From Sycobia sp. Sy_11 (taxonomy: Eukaryota > Arthropoda > Insecta > Hymenoptera > Epichrysomallidae), in contig JACCIC010000018.1 in NCBI GenBank assembly GCA_018907035.1, positions 796,501 to 860,500 of the forward strand: DNA of 64,000 nt. The letters are read 5' to 3'. The translations under genes and the position numbers were made by a program. A model generated the notes under the pieces. It was not told the origin of the DNA. It made no database searches and saw only the letters and a program-made list of their open reading frames with translations. Of the stretch, positions 1 through 13,074 are shown in pieces (positions within the stretch are counted from its first letter, which is position 1; every line of letters begins with the position of its first letter).

Positions 1-2195
1 AAATTTCAAATATTTAATACAGTCTTTAACGTATGCAATAATGATGATCGTTTGCCGAGACAGTCGGCTCTCGACGATAATTCACAAAAATTTACGAAAC
101 CATTCGAGACACCGCTTCCCAGTACCTTTCGTGTTCATAAATCTCGCGAAGTTGTCTTCCAGATATTACGCGCGTTTACCAGTTGTTAAACTTTATGATT
201 TTTCTGGATTTTTCTTTAAGTGCGCCCTTTTATATTTCCTTCTTGTAAATTAATCACTTCGACGGACGAAAATACCGAGAACGCACATTTTTTTCAGATT
301 TTTTTAACACTATTGCTCGCCCCGTTGTACATCGAAATCGAGGTAAAATCGCTGCTTTGATAAATATACTTATAATTAATATCTCAGAAGCGAAAAATTC
401 CCGAATAATATTGATATTTCTGCTTTTAAGCGAAATTTCAATTCTGAAATACTAATTTCAAAAGCACGTCGTACGCGTTTCAATGACACCGACTTCCGCT
501 TCATCAATTTTCATAGAATTATTTTAATAAACACGAGTTAATCGTTCAATTTACAAGAATTATTTGATTAAAATATTGACATGTCGAAAACCTCGTGGTG
601 TTGTTATTCGAGCGGCGGAGCCGATGCTTCTTTCTTGAGAATACTCGTTGCATAACGGTACACGTAAAGAGAGAAAATTTCGTATTTTAATAATAATAAT
701 AATAAATAATAATTCCATATGCATATATGTAATATATAAAGATTTTCATAAAGTCCGAATTAATGGCATTCGATAATTCCGTACACAAGCGATGTTGTTG
801 CTTAATTTGCGAAAATTCTACCGCGTGTAATAAAAATAAAATCAAGAACGTTACAAATTTAATCTTACGATGTGCGTTACAAAATAATGGAACGATTACT
901 AGAATTTTTCAATAAAACAACCAAATTCTAGATACTCGACCGTCGATGACCCGTTACAACATCAACAACAAAAAAAAAAAAAATAGCTCGACACGACCCG
1001 TGTAAAACATATAATATCCATGATTTTTATTGTTAAATTTATCCTCGCTAACAAACTCCTCCATCCATGTCCATTAAAATTTATGTTAAAGCAGCCTTAA
1101 GTGCCCGCGACAGCATTATTATTCCCATTAATATTCCGCGGCAAACTCGTATAATTTAATAAAAGTCGCCGGGGCGATACACTTCAAAGCCGAGCCCGAT
1201 TGGCATATACAAGCGTCGTTATGAAAGATATACGCACTTAACGGTATCGACTAATACGCCCGGCAATGCGACAATTTCAAAAGCAGCGGTCATATAACTG
1301 CCGTCGTCCGCAACGAATCTAATTACGTTCCTACCACTGTACAAGTCGGGGCGACAAGCTTTCGGCCCAAAAATTAATGTACGACTCTGTTCACGGACGC
1401 GAGAGGCTCGATTTCGCGGGACCGATTATAACGTTGACAAGTTTTTCCCTTTTTTAATTTATTCTCGAAGTTGAAAATGCATGCAGATATAATACGCAGC
1501 AGTGAGATATTATACGGTTCTCGGTATGAGTTAATAATAAACTTGAACTTTTCAACGCGTGTTTCTCGGGAAATGCTTCTTTTTTTTTTTTTTTTAGTCA
1601 ATGGTGTCTATGTTTCGAGAGAAAGGACTCCGTCGTTTTCATGGAAATTTTAACGATATAGATTCTCAGATAAGAATATCGTGGGAACTAAAATTGTTGA
1701 AAAATATTCAAACTTTTTTTTAAAAAAAAAAAGTGACAACTTTTGGTAAAACGATTGATGAATATTATTATCGGTTTTACAGTCTTTATACAATAGTCTA
1801 CTATACTAATGTAATTTGATTTACAATCGTCTGCATAAGTACAATTTAGAATTAATTTTTTTTATAAAAAAACGTGAACAAAATTTAATTTCCATATTTT
1901 TAAATATTACTAGTTGAAAACTCAGATTTAACGTTGAATTTACATTTTTTTTTCATTTTCAACGAGCCAGTCGACCGGAAAATAGAGGTCGTTTGACTTT
2001 TTGACGCAATTGCCATTCTAGCAGCATAATCCACCTTATAAACGCATAATTACATTAGATAAAATATCGAGTATATTTACGATAGAAGAGTTTTGAAACA
2101 TTGTTATTGTTTTACAGTTATTATTATTATCATTATTCATCTTCAAATAAGGAGAATAATTATTCTTTTTATAGAGCTATTTTTATAGTGGTTGC

Positions 2196-2231
2196 GACGT
2201 TTCGATAGTCCCCATTTGTTATCCTCGTCAG
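2196..2231 (-). other. Hammerhead-ribozyme-like core, possible Penelope-like element trace
   Basis: On the minus strand CTGACGA is followed by GGATA, a 12-base spacer, TATC, then GAAACGTC, the order of the hammerhead conserved boxes (CUGANGA - stem II - GAAA), with a possible but imperfect stem II (GAUA/UAUC). Hammerheads of this short type are known from Penelope-like retroelements. I could not find a convincing stem III with a cleavage triplet or any reverse transcriptase nearby, so this may be coincidence. Confidence 0.25.
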
Positions 2232-3170
2232 ACGAATACAATAATAAGCGGAACTGCAGGAGACGACCTGTGTCCGTGTCAAAATCGAAGTACTGTTTAC
2301 AAATAAAAAAACCTTCTACTGAACCTTAGAACTTGTCAGTGTACGAATAAGACTATATTGTATTGCTAATCAAGCATTTGCGCGTCCTCTTGCTCATTAA
2401 TAGGTGTGATCACTTAATTTTATAAATAAAATTACAAAAGTATACCTTTTATTTTAATTAGATTCTTTATCTAGAATTTTTACCTTTTTTCAAATCTATG
2501 GCTATGCTGAAAATTGACAGAATAATCATGGACCATAGATTGGTTACTACACATCTATTTATATTGATTCATTCCAGTATCAAGAATTCGTTTAATTTCA
2601 TCAATGCATGCCGTACGACAGTCTAAACAATTAATGTGGTATGTACAACTTCAGAGATATCATCTTTTTTGGTGGTACTTCCACCCCTTTTTATAATTTT
2701 ATATAATTTTTTACGTATAAAAGGAATACTTCTTACGATTATATTATAGTTCATATATTATGAAATATTGTGTGAATTCGTCAAGGAATCTTAATCATAA
2801 CGTACTGCTGTAGCGATAAAAAATGGTTTATTCATATTCATATCCTTTGGGTGGTCTGTGCTTTTTTTTATTTAAAAAAAAAACACCTGCAAAAAACGAC
2901 TGAAAAAAACATTTTAAATATACAGTTCTAAATGAAATTTTGTGCTCGTGTTATTCTTATATTATACTATTATACAGTAACTATACAGTGACTATAGAGG
3001 CTGAGAGCGATGTCTAAGTTGACTATGTGCATGCTTCACTCGTTGTCGCTCTCCCAGCAACATCCGGTCGTAACACAAGAGTTTACTTACTTCAATGATA
3101 ACAGCTTTAGATTTTGCAAGTTAGGGAGTAATTTTAAAACTGAGACGTGTATAAAAGAAGAAAGTTAAGC

Positions 3171-3173
<3 letters not shown>

Positions 3174-3221
<48 letters not shown>
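3174..3221. repeat. (TA)n microsatellite
   Basis: About 24 uninterrupted TA units. Other long TA tracts in the left flank of Mhcl are at 3990-4031, 4217-4268 and 6121-6167. Confidence 0.98.
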
Positions 3222-3225
<4 letters not shown>

Positions 3226-3988
3226 CATCGTAAATATAGTTTTTTACTCATAAACGCTCTTCTGTTTCACTTTTTTTTCTTCTTTCATATATTACATATT
3301 AGAGGCCGGATACGAGAAAAAAAAAACACAAAAAGTTTGCACTTTCAAAATCGTTTCTCTCTTTCAAAATGTCCACGTAAAAAATTAATAAAATATTTAA
3401 CGAAATTATCGAATTGAGGGAAAATATGAACAGACGAAATTTTTATAATGAGCATATAGATTTTTTTAACCCCTATTTCCTTTCTCTATCTCCCTCGCGC
3501 ACTGTATCCTGCAGATATAAAATAATAATAATAACAATAATAGTAATGATGATGATGATAATAATAATAATAAAGGAAAACAGCGTTGATGTATCAGCGA
3601 GTGCAACGCCCACTTGCAGGCGGTGATAAAAATAACGGACCGTGGCTAAATTTAACGGGACGCGCGCGGTGGCTCGCATATGTATATAAACGCGGTGCGA
3701 GCGTGCCGATGCATCAGTTGCCCCTCTCGCCAGCGTGTAGTAAGTGTATTTATATGTGTATATGAATGTGTGTAGGAGCGAAGGAGCTCTGGGTCTGGAT
3801 CGTGTCTCGATAGAGAAGGATATATATATATAGCGGATATGATTATAAGAAAGAATAGCGGCGCGGAAGAAGACCGGAAGGTGCTGGTTTTTAAAATGCC
3901 AATGGATTCTTTTTTTTTGAAGCGTTCGTCTCCAACGAATCTTTGTAGTAGCAAAGATTATCCCTACTGAAATAAATGCTAATTTACG

Positions 3989-4034
<46 letters not shown>

Positions 4035-4214
4035 TAGAAATGGAGAGCTTCCACGGTCGTTGCGACCACCAACAATTAAAAATTTATGCCACGCTCTATA
4101 GAAATTCGCGTCTTCCCTTTATCCCGCGGGTTGGACAACAGACGGGGGGGGGGCATGTACGATCTATGCGCTGCTTGTGATTAAAAGATGTAGCCGTCCA
4201 TACGGAGGTAAAGT

Positions 4215-4216
<2 letters not shown>

Positions 4217-4268
<52 letters not shown>
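4217..4268. repeat. (TA)n microsatellite
   Basis: About 26 uninterrupted TA units; the YIYIYI reading frame over it is an artefact. Confidence 0.98.
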
Positions 4269-4276
<8 letters not shown>

Positions 4277-6117
4277 TATTCGACTTCTTTCACTGATTTT
4301 CTAGTTGATAAATTCGCAAGTTTTCTTATAAAGCATTATTATGCAGAGAAAGAGAAACCTTTGATAAATTCATTAAATATTATGTATATATACGTTCGCT
4401 TATGGAGCGTCGAGAAAGTTATAAGCACATCGGCTGGATGATTATCAGGGAAAAAAGTCGGCACATTGCACTCGCGATACACGGTAATTCCATCATAAAT
4501 CTAAGAAAATTTCTGTAAAAAAGGCGATAAACGTTGTATTTCCTTCGAATCTTGTGTATGCGTGAGGATGAAGAGAGCGGATAAAAGAAATGCAACGTTG
4601 AAATTGCATTGGACAAATTAATTATTTTGAAATCAAAGAAATGTTTATTTCTTTATTAAGTGAGATGTAGTGTGTATAAATTATTTATTTTTATTTGCGT
4701 TGAGCGGCTGTCGAAATCAATTTTTACAGATCGGAGAAAAATACTCTCATTGAAATCGTGTTATATTTATATGTAAATATTCGATTGTTAAAAATTTTAT
4801 ACAATAATGTTTTTTATGTGTTTATATCTTGCATTGCTCCGACATTTCAAGCAACTTTCTCAAATGGTACGGAAATGAGGAAGTTCTGAAAATTTCATAA
4901 TTAAAAATTATGAATAAAAGTCGATCTTCCACAGCCCTTAAAATATTTTTATATTTATTTGAATTCAAATAAATATAAAATGTTTATTAGAATATTGAAA
5001 TTGTACAAAGCAAATAAGAATTTTAAATACGCGCTATCTTTCATTTCAATAATTTATTTTTTTCAATGCAATATATATACACGATATAAAAGTCAGGTGA
5101 ATGAAAATTAATTCTGTCTATATACAGACAGGTAACGTCGCCAGAACTGAATTTCAAGCTAAAGTTATTGACACTCGCGGGCAAACAATGCAATTGCGAC
5201 CGCACATTGCATGTACGAGGAATCGACGATTATAATGCTTATTGTTTCAATACCAGTAGCCGTAAATCTAGCTAACCGATAGAGTATGCGAAGGCTCGTC
5301 TTTTATTATAACTTATAGGCTTTATTGCTTTATTTCAATATTGTCTGCGCAAATATACCATAAATTTTGTTTACATAAAGAGCACAAAGGCACTACGGTA
5401 TTTAAATTTTATAGCGTCTTGCGCGTATTATTGAATTTATATAAAATATCCTATAGAATTTTAGTGTATACCAAGCATATAACTTTCTACAAAGTCATAA
5501 TTCATGTTATTAAGTAATTTAGATTAGATTACATTTTGGAAAATGACGTACAAAAACTCAAGAACAGAAAATACATGCATAACCTGTTATAGCACAAAAT
5601 TTTCATCGTTATCACTATGTTTAACAACTTACGGCAAAAAATTTTTTGCATAAGAATAAAATTATATAGTCGAGGAAAATAAAATAAAAGAATTAAAAAT
5701 ATTTCAAAGCTTTTATGATATTCTTGTAAAAAAGATTATATTTATTTATTGAAGCTTACGTAAAAAATACAAGTTGTAGAAATAATGGTTAATTTTTTTA
5801 AAATTATGCTATTTATTACTAAAATTATAAATAAAAACTGCAAGCGCGCTTACGAGCACGTGACACGTCAGGTGATATGTATAACATCAATGAAAATAAA
5901 ATCGTTATATTATCGATCGAAAACATTCGTATATTATAGACTCACACTTACGTCATATTTATCGCGTCAAGCGTCGGATTATAATAATTACTAAGCGCAA
6001 ATATCATCGTAAACATTGAAATTAAAAAAAAAAACTTATCAATGTGTCGTTACTACCGACCAAAGCGACAACCTTGGTCAACATTTAGATAAATTTGTAT
6101 AGAAATACTTATTTATA

Positions 6118-6120
<3 letters not shown>

Positions 6121-6167
<47 letters not shown>
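6121..6167. repeat. (AT)n microsatellite followed by (ATAC)n
   Basis: About 23 AT units passing into three or four ATAC units. Confidence 0.97.
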
Positions 6168-6171
<4 letters not shown>

Positions 6172-6814
6172 CATACATAGATATGCGTATATATAAATAA
6201 AAAGTGCAAGAAAAAATGCATTTTCGAAAAAGCGAAAAAATGAGACACCGGAAATATATACATACATTGTAAATAATATTCGGCGCCTTGTGGAAAAACA
6301 TTTTTTGATTACACACTTATACGCTTGTCTTTATCTGTATATACTTTATGCTCGTAATATTTTTATCACGGATTCACCTACATCATAAGTACCTGGTCTA
6401 CTTGCAACAAAACGTCGAGTTTGCACCGCGTCATCATAAATATAAGGAGTTTATCTCCGCACCGTGCAGAGTATAATATAGCCGGTTATGTACCTTTTTG
6501 AGCTGATAAAATACTAGATATACATATACTATATATATCGAGCCTGTCCTACAGCGCGGTAACGAAAAAAAAAAAAGCGAAAAACGAAAGAAAAAAACAT
6601 ATCTCTAACCCGCGGCAAAAACAAACGCGCCGGGGAAAGCAAGGAAGGAGGAAGGGGGGTGAGGTAAAAAGAAGCCAGAAAATGACCAGTTATACAACGC
6701 GCTGGCGGGATGGGGTGGGAGGGGAGTACCCCACCATCTCGATATTATAAAAATTAAGGAAATAAGGAAAAAGGAAAAGGATATCGGCTCCTTCCCTCCT
6801 TCCCCCAAGCGCTA

Positions 6815-6960
6815 AGTTCACACACACACCCGCACGCGCACGCGCACGCGCACGCACACGAATATCAATTATAACAGTTTCTCGACCCAGCTGTGCGTGT
6901 GGTTCGCCACTAGGAAGCGATAACGAAGCGCGCGCGAACACACACACACACACACACTTT
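6815..6960. repeat. (CA)n and (CG/CA)n purine-pyrimidine alternating tracts
   Basis: CACACACACACCCGCACGCG then repeated CGCACG near 6815-6860, and a second CA run at 6938-6957, inside a GC-rich block at 6.6-7.1 kb. Alternating CG/CA can adopt Z-DNA. Confidence 0.85.
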
Positions 6961-7464
6961 CTGGGATAGGATATTCTTTCCGCGAGCTTCGTCGCGCTCG
7001 ATTGGCTCTCTATACGAGTATATAGGCCGCGGCGTACGCGCCGCGATAATATATAACGCTGTGGAGGCACGCCGAGGTGGATTATTTAAAAAAGAATCGA
7101 CTTTAATTAATCGATCGGTCGTTAAATGTCGATATATCGATCTTTGACAAAAATAGTTTCATAGAAGAAAAAAATCCTTCATCTAGAATAGATATTTAAA
7201 AAATATAATAATACGTACAAATATCTAATCGAATTGATTTGTCATACTTGTGGTTATGATCATTAAGTCAATATCCTCTCACCGCTGTAGCGATATTAAA
7301 ATCAATATATTGTTACCTGATGCGAACAACGAATTATATATGTATATAAGTTTTAATAACTGTAATGACACTGACATTCACATTAACATATAAATTTTAA
7401 TTTTTTAACTGTAAACATATGATAATACCAACAATAACAACATATAACTTTTTTCCCTTTATTT

Positions 7465-8510
7465 CATCAACATAATCTTCATTAAGACACACTTTTCATA
7501 AATGGGCTCTAATGCAGTTATAGAATTTGTGTAGTCCGATTTATCAAATCTCTGAAAATACTCATTTACAACAGCGATGAATTTCTCGTTGTTGTCAAAT
7601 TTTTTACCTCTGAGCCAATTTTTTAGCATAGGGAACAGATGACGGTCAGTGGGAGCTAAATCTCGTGAATATGATGGATGGGGGAATAATTAATTTGAAT
7701 CCTAATACGTTGATTTTATCCATCACAACAACCGACGTATGAGCACGTGCATAATCATTGGGAAACAAATTTTTTTCTTTGCTATGTGAGGTCATTTATT
7801 TTTCACTTCATTCTGCAAACGTTGCAATAACTCTGTCTACTTTGACAATTGGTGGCTTTAATTTTTTCCAGATAATCAATGATACTATTTCCTTTCTATC
7901 CCAAAAACGTGACCCGAACCTCGTTTGCCGATTAAATTGCCTTTTTGAATGTGGTTCAGCTGGTCCAATGCATTGTTTCGACTGTTTTTGATTTCAGGAG
8001 TGTATTAATGCATTAAAGTTTCATCCACAGTTATAAATCGATGCAAAAAATTGCTGAGATTCCGCTTGTCCAGCGCCAAAGTCTCGATCGATACAGCTTT
8101 GTGCGTCAGTTTTTGTTCGAGTGTTAACAAACGCAGCACCCATCTGGCACAGAGCTTCTTCATATTCAAATATTCGAATATAATATTACGTACGCAATTC
8201 GTTGACATTCTGTCAATCTCAGCTATTTTACTCATCTTTAATCTATGGTCCTTTACCATCATTTTGTAAATTTTTTCCATCATTTTAGAAGTTGTGACCT
8301 CAAGGGCGCCCCTTGAACGAAATTCAGAAGCAATGTTCGTGCTTATGCGACCTTTCATAACTTGAATAATCCACTCTTTAACCGTATAATATGATGTAAG
8401 CAAAGTCTTTCTCATCAATATAGGATCTAGTTTTTCTTTAATTTTAAGTGTTATGTTAGTCTTTTGAAATAGAAGAATTTGATCACCACAAGCTTTCGTG
8501 CTTTTTCCAT
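7465..8510 (-). mobile_element. Mariner transposon relic 1 (near full-length transposase, frameshifted)
   Basis: Reading from ATG at 8510 leftward, broken frames give MEKARKLVVIKFFYFKR, then TTSKMMEKIYKMMVKDHRLK, YLNMKKLCARWVLRLLTLEQ, FLHRFITVDETLMH, FPNDYARAHTS, SYSRDLAPTDRHLFPMLKNW and YTNSI-ALEPIYEKCV, in the order of a D34D mariner transposase over the expected ~1 kb. The three catalytic Asp (TVDET, NDYA, APTDR) are all still readable, but several stops and frameshifts make it non-functional. Inverted terminal repeats were not identified. It lies in the putative long intron or left flank of Mhcl, in the same orientation as that gene. Confidence 0.88.
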
Positions 8511-8957
8511 TTCCAAGTAAGGAATAGGGGCGTCGTGTTTTAGTAGCTTCTTAAATGTATAGTAATCGAACAATGATTCTGAAAAACTATACACAAGCTA
8601 ATGAGATGCACTACTATAGAATATAAACCAGAAATTAGTCCTGCCAGCACCTTCTCTAGGCCAGACCGGAAATTTTTCACCCCATCCTCATATTTTTTTT
8701 TAATATTGCTGCAGTGTCGCGGCGATATTTTCATCCCATGTGGTAACGATAAACTCAATAAGTTATCTCGGTATATGCGCGCAAGGACTTTAATTGTTGG
8801 ACCCATATAGATTCGGCCTATAAATAAAAGAGATGTTCATACTGTATTCCGTCGGTCCGAAACTTTTTTATTTCAATATTGAGAAAAAAAAGCTTTGCCA
8901 TATATTTGGACGGTTGATCAGGGATCCTTTAGAAATATCTACCTGCGATCGTTTTTA

Positions 8958-8962
<5 letters not shown>

Positions 8963-9017
<55 letters not shown>
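8963..9017. repeat. (TA)n microsatellite
   Basis: About 27 TA units at the left border of a GC-rich block (9020-9660). Confidence 0.97.
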
Positions 9018-9020
<3 letters not shown>

Positions 9021-10880
9021 TATATCCACATTTCCGGCGAACGTCTGCACCGATCGCACGGGTCGCGCAAGCGCAGTGACGGCGCTACGCCTCGCATTCT
9101 CGACGCGGGGCGGTGGCGCGCGAGCGGCGCGAGTCAAAGGAGGCGCGAGCATGATTTTTTTTTTTCATCGATCGATCTTTTAAACGCTAACGGTGTCTTA
9201 TAATAATATTTGTTGATCGTCGCCGACGTCTCCCCGAGCTCATCGCCTTTCCATACCCGGTATACGCATTATCTATAGATGCCCATATTTAACGCCCGTG
9301 TCTCGTTACAGAGAGGATGTTTTATTACATTATGAGAGAGGTATAAGCGAGTGTATACTGTGAGTACGTGTTTTTGTAGGTTTATACGATGCTCGAGGCT
9401 GGGAGGAGAGGGGAGGGAAGAGGCAATAAACGGAGCTGTTAATCGCGCATGCATGTCCGAACAATTAAATTTAACAATGCGCGGCGATAGCAATCGGGCT
9501 AACGTTATAACCGAAGACGTCCGCGACTTTAACAATGGCTTAACGGTGTGCGTCGCACAAGTGCAATTGCGTGCACTAGATATCGAACGCCGCTGCCGCG
9601 ACGTTAGTGACGAGCAGAATTTGTCCTTCTTTGCATTATGTATATACAATCCGCGAGAAATGTTATTATTAATATAGTCATTCTGAGAGCATCTCAATTT
9701 CTATACCAAGAAATATATATACATACATATATATAGTTATATAGTATAGTATATAATTGGAAATTGTAGATTTCTTTTCAACAACAATTAGCTTGATCGT
9801 TTCTATTGTTTTACAAAGCCGCAAAACGTCAACGTAACATTAGAGAAGAATAAAAACTTTTACCGCAATCCAATCAGCAGTTTCTGATTTTTACCGAGAA
9901 AAAACAAAACGTGCGAAGAGTTTTACCAGCTGTTCGATAAGTTTTTAAAATATTATAGTCACAAAGTTGCAATTTACTATAACTAATAATAATGGATTTT
10001 TGTTATACATGTAATGCTTATGTGTTTATTATGAAATAAAAATAAAATCATGTTTTCAAATAGTTTTAAAACACAACAGAATTTTCATTTTCTCGAATAT
10101 GATGAACATGCTGTCTACTACTATTTTATACCGGTTCAGATAAAATTAATCTCTTATAAAAAAATATTATATACAAACATAAAATTTGTATACAAAATTC
10201 TATTTCATTAATTCTATTTTACATTTCTGCAATGTTCCTAGTAACCCGAAAATTTGATTTATACTTTACAGTTATGAAATTTTCAAAACCTCGTCATGTC
10301 CATACAGATGAATTAAGTTTCTAACGAAACTTTTTAGCGATGATAGCATAGATGAACTCAGTGGAGGGCATGATTAACGAAAATTTACAATAATTTTAGA
10401 TGTAATTGCATAGGTATAATATTATTTAAAACAAAAATTTATTTCTTGATCGGTAAAAGTTCTCTTTGACAGCTTCTTAAATGATAAGCATACTAAAATC
10501 TTATTTTGATATTGACGATACAATTTCAGTACAAATAGAAAATTACTGACCTAATCTTAAGACAATACAAAAAATAGTTGTTAATCTCTCAGTGTTAGGG
10601 GGAGAGGGGGGGAGTAATTAGCGACGAACGATAGGCGTCGCGTAAATTTCGGGTCCGTGTTTATGTACCAAAATACCGATGCCTTCACAGAGTCGCATCT
10701 CCGGCGATCAAGAAAGTTAAGAAAGAAGCATTCGCCATAGCCATTACCTGCCCCCCCCCCCCGATCGGCTATCGTCCCACTGGGTTGTTGGCCATAGGTT
10801 TCTCCTGCTCCATAGGCAGTATGCACGCTGGGCGAATGCGGAGTGGATGTAAGATGGGGCTTTATAGCTACCAAACGAGA

Positions 10881-10968
10881 TAGGTATAGGAAGGAAAAAT
10901 GCATTGAAGGTTAGGGAAATTTTTTAGGTATAGGAAGGAAAAATGTATTGAAGGTTAGGGAAATGTTT
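10881..10968. repeat. Tandem duplication, 44-bp unit, two copies
   Basis: TAGGTATAGGAAGGAAAAAT starts at 10881 and again at 10925. The two units continue through GAAGGTTAGGGAAAT with only one or two differences, so the duplication is recent. Confidence 0.85.
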
Positions 10969-12218
10969 TCAAGGACTGTCGGATACGCGTTGACATTAGA
11001 ATTCTGCGTGGAAAGCAAAATTAAAAAAAAAATTGTATATCCATGAAAAAAATTTGTAACTAGGCGAGTCGATCGTTGGAGTCCGTTATAGATTGGGTGA
11101 GGAGGTGGGAGGGAGGGAGAGAGAAAGAGAGCTTAGGGAGAAATATATAGCGAGGCAACACGGGAGCAATGGAAGGATATAGGTGTAGAAAGCGGGGAGC
11201 GTGAGAGGAAGTACAGTGGAGGGGAGAACGAGGGGAAGTATTGAGCGCTCAAGGAACCAGACGAGACGTGCACTCGCACGCCGGGCGAAAGAGGTTCGGC
11301 GAGCGGGCGACGCCGACGGCGGCAGGGACTTATATATCTACACCAGAATATCCACGCCATACACACTTTTATATATATATCGTGTGGATATACAGACCGC
11401 AGTCACCATGGAAATGGGTGGATCCCAGCGCGACTATTTCAAGGCCCCCGCCCTATATATAGCGCGCTCGCCCGCGCCATCGGAACGCCACCGCCGCCGT
11501 CTGGAGCTCCGGCCTGACTCGCGGGACCTTCCGCGCGTCTCGATCGCCCTATCTTCCTTTTTAGCAGATTTACAAGGATGCTTGCTTGAAGAAGAGGGGG
11601 GGGGTGGGCAGGGGGAGTGAAGGCGGGCAGGCAGGCAACAGATCCGACGCGCCTTTTATTTTCGCTTAGCGCTGCGGTCGGGTATCTTTTAATGCCGATG
11701 CATGGATCTTGTTTTACCATAATAATGTTTATACAGAAATTCGATATGAATGATTCGGTGAACGAGACGAGTCGGTATATTATAATATGCAAAGCGTCGT
11801 AAAGAGGATCTGTTTTATCATTACATTTTGTCGATAAAAATTTGATAACGATAGGATTTATCAGTTGAATTGTCTAGAAGCGCTCTTATACTCTATTAAA
11901 ACTGCAAGTATTATAATACATTATACATTCAAGTTCATACCAAGTTTTTAATTATTTATTTCAATAATATGAAATACACGAATCGTAGTTACTTTCGAGC
12001 AAAACTAAACTTAATTGTCATCCTAATTATATGCTTTTGTCATTCGAATGTTTCAAGGATGTCTTCAAATCGTATAATAAAGAAGTAAATAATTGTTCTG
12101 AACAATTCACAACAATTATAGACACAATATAACAACTCATTATATACTCTTTTTGCCGTGCGGTCAGAAATAAATTGACTTTTTAAAACTTGCAAAAATG
12201 GCATTTACACAAATACAC

Positions 12219-12227
12219 ACGCGCGCG

Positions 12228-12278
<51 letters not shown>
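12219..12278. repeat. Compound (AC)n(GC)n(AT)n microsatellite
   Basis: A few CA units, then GCGCGCGCGCGC, then about 23 AT units: three alternating purine-pyrimidine repeats back to back. Confidence 0.95.
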
Positions 12279-12282
<4 letters not shown>

Positions 12283-12723
12283 TCATAAGAATGTGATGAT
12301 CAATCAAGAGGGTTTATAGATGGGATCCTCAAGCAATTCGATATGGGTATTCCGGTAGAAAAAATATTGATACTCTATATCTGCATATTTAATACACATC
12401 ATCAAGGTAATATATAATGAATACTTTATCAAGCACCGACGGATATAATTACAGCAACATTAACCTCGACTTTAACAGTAAATTTATCAATGCAATTTGC
12501 TGCAGTTTGCTAAATCTATGTATTTAAAAAAGTATCAGATGTATATTAATGACTGATGAATGTCTGTGAATAATATTTTTTAGAATGCAAAAATCCATTC
12601 GGCAAAGCATTTTCCTTCATTCAGTCGGAAATTTTCGGCGCTTACAAAAAAAAAATTCGCCAATACAGACTAAATATGACTAAATCATTAGACTAAAAAA
12701 GTAACATATTTAGATTTTTGAAT

Positions 12724-12860
12724 AGCATTTAACGTCGCTCTATTTGTATACTTCTAAGTAGTGGTTTTAATCAGTGACGGAGATTTACAACGTATTTGTG
12801 AACAGAACTTGGACCACCGAATTACTCTAGTCTTTAGCTCTAGTGTTCGAACGATCGTAA
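12724..12860 (-). mobile_element. Diverged copy of the same SINE family
   Basis: On the plus strand TTTAACGTCGCTCTATT (12728-12744) and AATCAGTGACGGAG (12769-12782) match, in the same order and spacing, the reverse complement of the tail and body of the SINE at 47.8 kb. Similarity fades towards the tRNA-like end, where GTTCGAACGATCG (around 12847) may be the B-box remnant in antisense. No target-site duplication was recognised. Confidence 0.6.
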
Positions 12861-13022
12861 ACATCACATTTAACATCCTAAAAAAAACACGAGACGTGTA
12901 CATAGCTATCTTCTGCAAATTATTTCTTGGGATTTATAGTGTAGTTTCCATTTCTTTCTCGTACGAGTAAATTATTGAATCGACTATATTTGATCATGCA
13001 ATCGTTAGTATAAAAATATAAA

Positions 13023-13026
<4 letters not shown>

Positions 13027-13072
<46 letters not shown>
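13027..13072. repeat. (TA)n microsatellite
   Basis: About 22 TA units in otherwise featureless AT-rich DNA. Confidence 0.97.

Positions 13073-13074
<2 letters not shown>

Larger units (their letters stand above)
1..7464. other. Gene-free stretch, probable Mhcl intron or flank
   Basis: AT-rich DNA with four long TA microsatellites, the hammerhead-like motif at 2.2 kb, a short (AAT/ATG)n-like patch near 3520-3575, and a GC-rich block at 6600-7070 carrying CA/CG runs. No exon of a known family was recognised on either strand; the open frames present are repeat- or composition-driven. Confidence 0.6.

Noticed and set aside
4214..4441. Repeat-driven open frames (poly-IY, poly-LS, poly-RE) over TA, TC and GA tracts across the window
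   Set aside because: They translate microsatellites and have no conserved sequence.
11133..11800. GC-rich open frames on both strands near 11.1-11.8 kb
   Set aside because: They are mutually overlapping with low-complexity content and no splice or family support; treated as a possible regulatory block only.
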